From positions 62,001 through 126,000 of the forward strand of contig NZ_KQ948462.1 in NCBI RefSeq assembly GCF_001514115.1: DNA of 64,000 bases, written 5' to 3'. Source of the stretch: Streptomyces olivochromogenes. Lineage in GTDB: Bacteria; Actinomycetota; Actinomycetes; Streptomycetales; Streptomycetaceae. Every line of letters starts with the position of its first letter. Position 1 is the first letter of the stretch. The position numbers and the translations under genes are program-made. Shown piece after piece: positions 59,004-64,000 of the stretch. The notes under the pieces are model-generated. The model worked only from the letters and a program-made list of their open reading frames with translations. It ran no database searches and was not told the origin of the DNA.

Positions 59004-60592
59004 CCGGCAACCATCAGACACTGGCGTTGCTGCTGTTCAGCGCGTTCGTGGCGGTGACGCTGGGGATCACGACGTGGGTGAGTCGAAACCGGCACGGGTC
59101 GGCCGAGGAGTTCTATGTCGGCGGGCGGTTGTTCTCGCCGATGGAGAATGGTTTTGCCATTTCGGGCGACTACATGTCGGCGGCGTCGTTCCTGGGGGTC
59201 ACGGGGCTCATCGCGCTCTACGGCTACGACGGGCTGCTGTACGTCGTCGGGTTTCTCGTCGCTTGGCTGGTCGTCCTGTTCCTGGTCGCCGAACTGGTGC
59301 GCAACTGCGGGCGGTTCACGCTCGCCGACGTCGTCGCGGCCCGGATGAACGAACGGCCGGTGCGGATCGCGGCGGGAACCTCCTCGGTGACCGTGTCCGT
59401 TCTGTATCTGGTGGCGCAGATGGTGGGCGCGGGCAGCCTGGTCGCGCTGCTGCTGGGAGGTTCGAGCGAGGCGGCGCGGAACTGGACGGTGATCGGCGTC
59501 GGCGCGCTCATGGTGATCTATGTGTCGCTGGGAGGGATGCGGGCCACCACGTGGATCCAGATCGTCAAGGCGGTCCTGTTGCTGAGCGGTTCCATCGTCT
59601 TGACCGTGCTCGTCCTGGTGCGGTTCCACGGGGACGTGAACGAGTTGCTGCGTTCGGCGGCGGAGCGCAGCGGCCATGGTGACGCGTTTCTCGCACCCGG
59701 GTTGAAGTACGGCGGGGACTGGACGGCGCGCTTCGACTTCATCAGCCTGGGGCTCGCGCTGGTGCTCGGAACGGCTGGGCTGCCGCACATCCTGTCGCGC
59801 TTCTACACCGTGCCCACGGCACGGGCCGCGCGGCGCTCGGTGGTCTGGTCGATCGGGCTCATAGGGGGCTTCTACCTGATGACGATCGTGCTGGGCTTCG
59901 GCGCGGCGGCGATCGTCGGCCCGGAGACGGTGCGGGGAGCGAACGCGGCGGGCAACACGGCGGTTCCGCTGCTCGCGCTTGATCTGGGCGGCGGCGCGAA
60001 CTCTGCCGGAGGAACGGTTCTTTTTGCCGTCGTCGCGGCCATTGCCTTCGCTACGATCCTCGCGGTCGTCGCCGGGATCACTTTGGCGTCCTCGGCATCC
60101 GTGGCCCACGACCTCTATGCCTCGATGCGCCGCCGGCATGCGAAGCCCCGTAGCGAGGTCGCCGTGGCGCGTACGGCGGCGGTGGGTATCGGGGTGGTCG
60201 CGATCGCGCTCGGGCTGCTGGCCCGCGACCTGAACGTGGCCTTCCTGGTGGGCCTTGCCTTCGCGGTCGCCGCGTCCGCGAACCTGCCGGTGCTGTTGTA
60301 CTCGCTGTTCTGGCGGAGTTTCACGACCCGCGGCGCCGTGTGGGCCGTATACGGCGGCCTGGTGCCCGCTCTGCTGCTCGTCCTGCTGTCGCCGGTGGTG
60401 TCGGGGAGTCCCGATTCGCTCTTCCCGAGCGTGGACTTCCAGTACTTCCCGTTGCAGAACCCGGGCCTGGTGTCGATTCCGCTCGGCTTCCTGGCGGGCT
60501 GGCTGGGCACGGTGACGTCCGCGGAGCCGCCGGACGAGGCCAAGCATGCCGAGACCGAGGTGCGGTCGCTGACGGGTGCCGGCGCGGTCTGA
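59000..60592 (+). CDS. Sodium:solute (acetate/monocarboxylate-type) symporter
   Basis: 530 residues, about 13 membrane helices, of the SSS family. EFYVGGRLFSPMENGFAISG, DYMSAASFLGVTGLIALYGY and GTAGLPHILSRFYTVPTARA are typical of ActP/MctC/MctP carboxylate carriers. The substrate is likely acetate, pyruvate or another short monocarboxylate. Coupled to the DUF485 gene. A hairpin terminator follows 21 bases after the stop. Confidence 0.92.
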   Translation: MTGNHQTLALLLFSAFVAVTLGITTWVSRNRHGSAEEFYVGGRLFSPMENGFAISGDYMSAASFLGVTGLIALYGYDGLLYVVGFLVAWLVVLFLVAELVRNCGRFTLADVVAARMNERPVRIAAGTSSVTVSVLYLVAQMVGAGSLVALLLGGSSEAARNWTVIGVGALMVIYVSLGGMRATTWIQIVKAVLLLSGSIVLTVLVLVRFHGDVNELLRSAAERSGHGDAFLAPGLKYGGDWTARFDFISLGLALVLGTAGLPHILSRFYTVPTARAARRSVVWSIGLIGGFYLMTIVLGFGAAAIVGPETVRGANAAGNTAVPLLALDLGGGANSAGGTVLFAVVAAIAFATILAVVAGITLASSASVAHDLYASMRRRHAKPRSEVAVARTAAVGIGVVAIALGLLARDLNVAFLVGLAFAVAASANLPVLLYSLFWRSFTTRGAVWAVYGGLVPALLLVLLSPVVSGSPDSLFPSVDFQYFPLQNPGLVSIPLGFLAGWLGTVTSAEPPDEAKHAETEVRSLTGAGAV

Positions 60593-60613
60593 GGCGGCCT
60601 CGGGTGAGTGTCC

Positions 60614-60643
60614 GGGGGCGCCCCCAGCAGCGGGGGCGCCCCC
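60614..60643. terminator. Terminator between symporter and response regulator genes
   Basis: GGGGGCGCCCCC occurs twice (60614-60625 and 60632-60643), six bases apart; the two copies pair with each other in either strand. Confidence 0.8.
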
Positions 60644-60721
60644 CAGTGACGTACGGCCCAAGGACGTACGTCGTGCGCCGGGTGGGTGTCATGGACTCGG
60701 CGTACGGCGTACGGCGTGGGG

Positions 60722-61414
60722 CTAGGGCGCCACCCAGGCGTACCGGTGTTCAGGGCGGCCCGTGTCGCCGTACTTGAGCGAGAGGCGCAGCCGTCCCGCC
60801 TGTTCGAGGTGGCGCAGATAGCGCTGAGCGGTGGAGCGGCTGAGCCCGGTCTCGGCCGCGACCTCGTGGGCCGACAGTGGCTGGTTCGCGCGGTGAAGGA
60901 CGCCGCAGATCAGGTCCGTGGTGGGTTCCGAGTGGCCGCTGGGCAGCCCCGGCGACGACGGGACGGGCGTGGTGCGCAGGGCGCTGAAGATCCGGTCGAC
61001 CTGCTCCTGACCCGCCACGCCGCGCCCGCCGACCCGGTCGACGGTGCGCCGCAGGGCCGCGTACGAGTCGAGGCGGGTGCGCAGCGCGGCGAAGGTGAAC
61101 GGTTTGACCAGATAGTGCAGGGCGCCCACGCGCATCGCGGCCTGCACGGTCGTCACATCGCTGGCGGCGGTGATCATGATGACGTCGGTGCCGTGGCCGC
61201 GTTCGCGCATGCGGTGCACCAGTTCGAGGCCCGTCTGGTCGGGCAGATAGTGGTCGAGCAGCACCAGGTCGACGGGCGCGCGCTCCACGGCGGCCAGGGC
61301 CTGGGCAGCGCTGTGCGCGCGGGCGGCCACCCGGAATCCGGGAACCTTCCCCACGTACTTCGCGTTGATCTCAGCGACGCGGAAGTCGTCGTCCACGACC
61401 AGGACGTCAATCAT
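60722..61414 (-). CDS. CitB/DcuR-type response regulator without adjacent kinase
   Basis: 230 residues. The receiver has VLVVDDDFRVAEIN, the phosphorylation site DLVLLDHYLPDQTGLEL and the lysine in YLVKPFTF. The C-terminal winged-helix (HRANQPLSAHEVAAETGLSR, AQRYLRHLEQAGRLRL) is of the DcuR/CitB class that usually pairs with carboxylate-sensing kinases. No kinase gene is next to it, although the convergent neighbour is a carboxylate symporter. ATG 61414 begins the receiver; AGAGG precedes it. Confidence 0.9.
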   Translation of the reverse strand: MIDVLVVDDDFRVAEINAKYVGKVPGFRVAARAHSAAQALAAVERAPVDLVLLDHYLPDQTGLELVHRMRERGHGTDVIMITAASDVTTVQAAMRVGALHYLVKPFTFAALRTRLDSYAALRRTVDRVGGRGVAGQEQVDRIFSALRTTPVPSSPGLPSGHSEPTTDLICGVLHRANQPLSAHEVAAETGLSRSTAQRYLRHLEQAGRLRLSLKYGDTGRPEHRYAWVAP

Positions 61415-61467
61415 CGGGCCTCTTTCTCTCAAGGCCTGGCGAGCGTTAAGCCCGTGTTTCGGCTCCG

Positions 61468-61499
61468 CTGTTGTAGCGCGAGCAAAACGAGCACAACAG
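61468..61499. promoter_or_regulatory. Inverted repeat between response regulator and ABC operon
   Basis: CTGTTGT (61468-61474) and ACAACAG (61493-61499) are perfect complements, with a direct CGAGC pair between them, in the 161-base divergent region. It is a candidate binding site for the CitB-type regulator or for control of the importer. Confidence 0.45.
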
Positions 61500-61575
61500 A
61501 CTCTTGCAAGCATAAGAAGGCCTTGCGCCCAGAAGACTGATGCTGTGGCCCGCGCCACATCTACGGTCCCGGCCC

Positions 61576-62391
61576 ATGAGCGCAGACACCAGCCCCGCCA
61601 TTGAGCTGCGGGGCGCGAGCAAGATCTTCAAGACCCCGTCAGGGGGTCTGCACACGGCGGTCAGGGAGCTCGATCTGACCATCGGCCGTGGCGAGTTCGT
61701 GGCTGTCGTCGGCCCCACCGGCTGCGGGAAGTCCACCACCCTGACCCTGGTGAGCGGTCTGGAGGAGCCCACCGAGGGCGAGGTCCTGGTGGCCGGTGAG
61801 CCGGTCGCGGGCGTCGGCGACAAGGTCGGCTTCGTCTTCCAGCAGGACGCCACCTTCCCCTGGCGGACGGTCCTGTCCAATGTCATGGCGGGCCCGCGTT
61901 TTCGCGGTGTCCCGAAGACGGAAGCCAAGCAGCGGGCCCGCGAATGGCTGGCCAGGGTCGGGCTGTCGGCCTTCGAGGACCGTTATCCCCACCAGCTCTC
62001 CGGCGGTCAGCGCAAGCGCGTCGCCCTCGCCGCGACCTTTGTCAACGACCCCGAGATCCTGCTGATGGACGAGCCGTTCTCGGCGCTCGACGTGCAGACC
62101 AGGGCCCTGATGTCGGACGAACTGCTGGAGCTGTGGGAGGGCACGGGCGCCTCGGTCGTCTTCGTCACCCACGACCTGGAGGAGTCCATCGCGCTCGCCG
62201 ACAAGGTCGTCGTGATGACCGCGGGCCCCGCCACCGTGAAGCAGGTCTTCGACATCGATCTGCCGAGGCCGCGCAAGGTCGAATCGGTGCGCCTGGAGCC
62301 GCGGTTCATCGAGATCTACCGTGAGATCTGGGAGTCCCTCGGTGAAGAGGTCCGCATCACCCGAGAGAGGGGCGCCGCGAATGTCGCCTGA
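61576..62391 (+). CDS. NitT/TauT-type ABC transporter ATP-binding protein
   Basis: 271 residues of the SsuB/TauB/NrtD class. Walker A is GPTGCGKST, the Q-loop is FVFQQDATFPWRTVL with its typical PW, the signature is LSGGQRKR, Walker B is ILLMDEP, and the switch is FVTHDLEES. All catalytic residues are present. It overlaps the permease gene by 11 bases. Confidence 0.94.
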   Translation: MSADTSPAIELRGASKIFKTPSGGLHTAVRELDLTIGRGEFVAVVGPTGCGKSTTLTLVSGLEEPTEGEVLVAGEPVAGVGDKVGFVFQQDATFPWRTVLSNVMAGPRFRGVPKTEAKQRAREWLARVGLSAFEDRYPHQLSGGQRKRVALAATFVNDPEILLMDEPFSALDVQTRALMSDELLELWEGTGASVVFVTHDLEESIALADKVVVMTAGPATVKQVFDIDLPRPRKVESVRLEPRFIEIYREIWESLGEEVRITRERGAANVA

Positions 62392-63256
62392 CGTCATGCC
62401 CGAGACCGTCGTCGCGGCGACCGCCACCGAGCCCGCCAAGCAGGGACGCGCCCACACCCGTGCCCGTGCCGCCCGCAGACGCAGGATGATCGTCGCCGCC
62501 GCGCGTGCGGTGCTCCTGGTCGCCGTGCTCGGCCTGTGGGAGGTGTTCGCGCGCGCCAAGATCATCGACCCGTTCAACTTCTCCATGCCGTCGAAGATCT
62601 GGGACCAGGTCTACACCTGGGTGACCCATGGGACGGCGCTCGGCTCACTCGGCGAGCAGGTCTGGTACACGCTCCAAGAGGCACTGCTCGGCTGGGTCAT
62701 CGGAGTCGTGGCCGGCGTGGTCTTCGGTATCGCGCTGGGACGCATCGCTTTCCTCGCCGATGTCCTTGGTCCATACATCAAGGTGCTCAACTCCATACCC
62801 AGGATCGTCCTCGCGCCGATCTTCGTGATCTGGTTCGGGCTCGGACCGGCCTCCAAGGTCGCCTCGGCCGTGGTCCTGGTCTTCTTCCCCGTCTTCTTCA
62901 ACGCGTTCCAGGGTGCCCGCGAGGTCGACCGCAACCTCGTCGCCAACGCCCGGATCCTGGGGGCGAGCGACCGTCGGGTGACGCTTCAGGTCGTCATCCC
63001 CTCCGCCACCTCGTGGATCTTCACCAGCCTCCACGTCAGCTTCGGCTTCGCCCTCATCGGTGCGATCGTCGGCGAGTACATCGGCGCCACCAAGGGCATC
63101 GGCCTGCTCGTCGCCCAGTCCCAGGGCACCTTCAACGCGGCTGGTGTGTACGCCGCGATGGTCATCCTCGCCGTCGTCGCCCTGCTGGCCGAAGGGCTGC
63201 TCACCTTCGCCGAGCGCCGCATCTTCCGCTGGAAGCCGTCGGACTCCGAGAGCTGA
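62381..63256 (+). CDS. NitT/TauT-type ABC transporter permease
   Basis: 291 residues; an arginine-rich N-terminus and about six membrane helices. The coupling loop DRNLVANARILGASDRRVTL is the EAA-type contact to the ATPase. GEYIGATKGIGLLVAQSQGT is typical of SsuC/TauC-like permeases. ATG 62381 lies within the end of the ATPase gene. Confidence 0.93.
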   Translation: MSPDVMPETVVAATATEPAKQGRAHTRARAARRRRMIVAAARAVLLVAVLGLWEVFARAKIIDPFNFSMPSKIWDQVYTWVTHGTALGSLGEQVWYTLQEALLGWVIGVVAGVVFGIALGRIAFLADVLGPYIKVLNSIPRIVLAPIFVIWFGLGPASKVASAVVLVFFPVFFNAFQGAREVDRNLVANARILGASDRRVTLQVVIPSATSWIFTSLHVSFGFALIGAIVGEYIGATKGIGLLVAQSQGTFNAAGVYAAMVILAVVALLAEGLLTFAERRIFRWKPSDSES

Positions 63257-63278
63257 TCGGCGGACAACACCCGCCCCG

Positions 63279-63380
63279 GGCGCCCGATTTCCTCTCAGGG
63301 CCCTCCAAGGTGCCCGACTTCCTCTCAACGCTTTCCAGGGGTGCCCCCTTTCCGCTCAACGCTCCCCAGGGCCCCCTTTT
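63279..63380. repeat. Degenerate repeat of about 31 bases between permease and binding-protein genes
   Basis: Three to four units of GTGCCCGACTTCCTCTCAACG followed by CTTTCCAGGG type, decaying towards 63380. It separates the permease stop from the ribosome site of the binding protein gene (AAGGACGTGACCC before ATG 63415) and may let the binding protein be expressed at a different level. Confidence 0.6.
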
Positions 63381-63414
63381 CCCGCACTGCCCTCTCACAA
63401 GGACGTGACCCATC

Positions 63415-64000
63415 ATGCGCAAGACCGCCAGATACTCCGCGCTGGCAGCCGCCGGTCTGCTCGCCCTCTCCTCGCTCACCGCCTGCGCCAACGACGCGGC
63501 CTCCACCACCGCCGACTCCGGCAGCAACGGGGGCGGCGGCAAGGGGGAGCACGTCAAGATCATGGTCGGTGGCCTGGACAAGGTCATCTACATGCCGGCG
63601 ATGCTCACACAGCGGCTCGGCTACTTCAACGACGAGGGTTTGAATGTCGAACTCCTGAGTGAGCCGGCCGGTGTGCAGGCGGAGACCGCACTCGTGTCCG
63701 GACAGGTCCAGGGAGCCGTCGGCTTCTACGACCACACGCTCGACCTGCAGACCAAGGGCAAGGCCGTGGAGTCCGTCGTGCAGTTCTCGCACGCGCCCGG
63801 CGAGGTGGAGATCGTCTCCAACAAGCGAGCGGACGACATCACCTCGCCCAAGGACTTCAAGGGCAAGAAGCTCGGCGTCACCGGGCTCGGTTCCTCGACC
63901 GACTTCCTCACCAAGTACCTCGCGGTCAAGAACGGTGTGAAGGTCAGCGAGTTCGCGCCGGTCGCCGTCGGCGCGGGTCCGACCTTCGTCTCGGCACTCC
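63415..64000 (+). CDS. ABC transporter substrate-binding lipoprotein, partial
   Basis: First 195 residues; runs off the window. Signal peptide MRKTARYSALAAAGLLALSS with lipobox cysteine at 24 (LTACAND). The domain VKIMVGGLDKVIYMPAMLTQ, LGYFNDEGLNVELLSEPAGV, and FKGKKLGVTGLGSSTDFLTK match the SsuA/THI5-like binding proteins of NitT/TauT importers (nitrate, sulfonates, riboflavin or thiamine precursors). The substrate is not decided by the visible part. Confidence 0.92.
   Translation, partial: MRKTARYSALAAAGLLALSSLTACANDAASTTADSGSNGGGGKGEHVKIMVGGLDKVIYMPAMLTQRLGYFNDEGLNVELLSEPAGVQAETALVSGQVQGAVGFYDHTLDLQTKGKAVESVVQFSHAPGEVEIVSNKRADDITSPKDFKGKKLGVTGLGSSTDFLTKYLAVKNGVKVSEFAPVAVGAGPTFVSAL

Noticed and set aside
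1..64000. tRNA, rRNA, transposase, integrase or att sites
   Set aside because: None seen on either strand; the gene order is that of ordinary Streptomyces core chromosome.

Overview
The window is a stretch of actinobacterial core chromosome, almost certainly from a Streptomyces. Base composition is very high in G+C, third codon positions are nearly all G or C, and GTG/TTG starts and 4-base start/stop overlaps are common. The gene order (miaB, miaA, dapF, rshA, hflX, dinG, lexA, nrdR, nrdJ, rnhB, whiH, hrdB, parE) matches the region known in Streptomyces coelicolor from roughly SCO5787 to the SCO583x genes. HrdB has exactly 511 residues, as in that species. I saw no tRNA, rRNA, insertion sequence, prophage or CRISPR array.

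Layout. 1-12.2 kb: tRNA i6A/ms2i6A modification (miaA, miaB), lysine/peptidoglycan precursor synthesis (dapF), (p)ppGpp metabolism (rshA), a secreted M1 peptidase and the ribosome-associated GTPase HflX. 12.2-14.9 kb: two tandem paralogous lipoprotein serine proteases. 15.2-21.9 kb: a four-gene NRPS-independent siderophore operon (aminotransferase, IucA/IucC synthetase, GNAT acyltransferase, second synthetase) with no decarboxylase or N-monooxygenase. 22-30 kb: DNA damage and dNTP supply (dinG, lexA with an SOS box, nrdR-nrdJ with two NrdR boxes). 30-38.8 kb: TerD-like protein, small enzymes, ADP-ribosylglycohydrolase, a divergent TetR/MFS efflux pair with two operator palindromes, and rnhB. 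38.2-48.4 kb: a RecQ helicase fused to a phosphoribosyltransferase-like domain, a DUF4192 protein, a glycogen-debranching-type enzyme, an NrtR-like NUDIX regulator and a fused ABC protein with degenerate catalytic residues. 48.5-55.5 kb: the developmental regulator whiH behind a WhiG-type promoter, the principal sigma factor hrdB, a secreted trypsin-like protease and topoisomerase IV parE. 56-64 kb: a membrane protein with a NarL-type two-component pair, a DUF485/acetate-type symporter pair, an unpaired CitB-type response regulator, and a NitT/TauT-type ABC importer whose binding protein runs off the end.

The most unusual signal lies between genes. Many 3' ends are followed by short, decaying tandem repeats of 12-38 bases, and in at least seven genes the first repeat unit contains the stop codon. 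The largest array (about 21 units of 19-21 bases) lies between the convergent dinG and lexA. Other points of interest are a perfect 11-base inverted repeat that buries the rshA start codon, a common Streptomyces palindromic repeat read through inside rshA, a histidine-rich tandem-repeat insertion in one siderophore synthetase, and a probable leaderless, operator-overlapped promoter for the NUDIX regulator.
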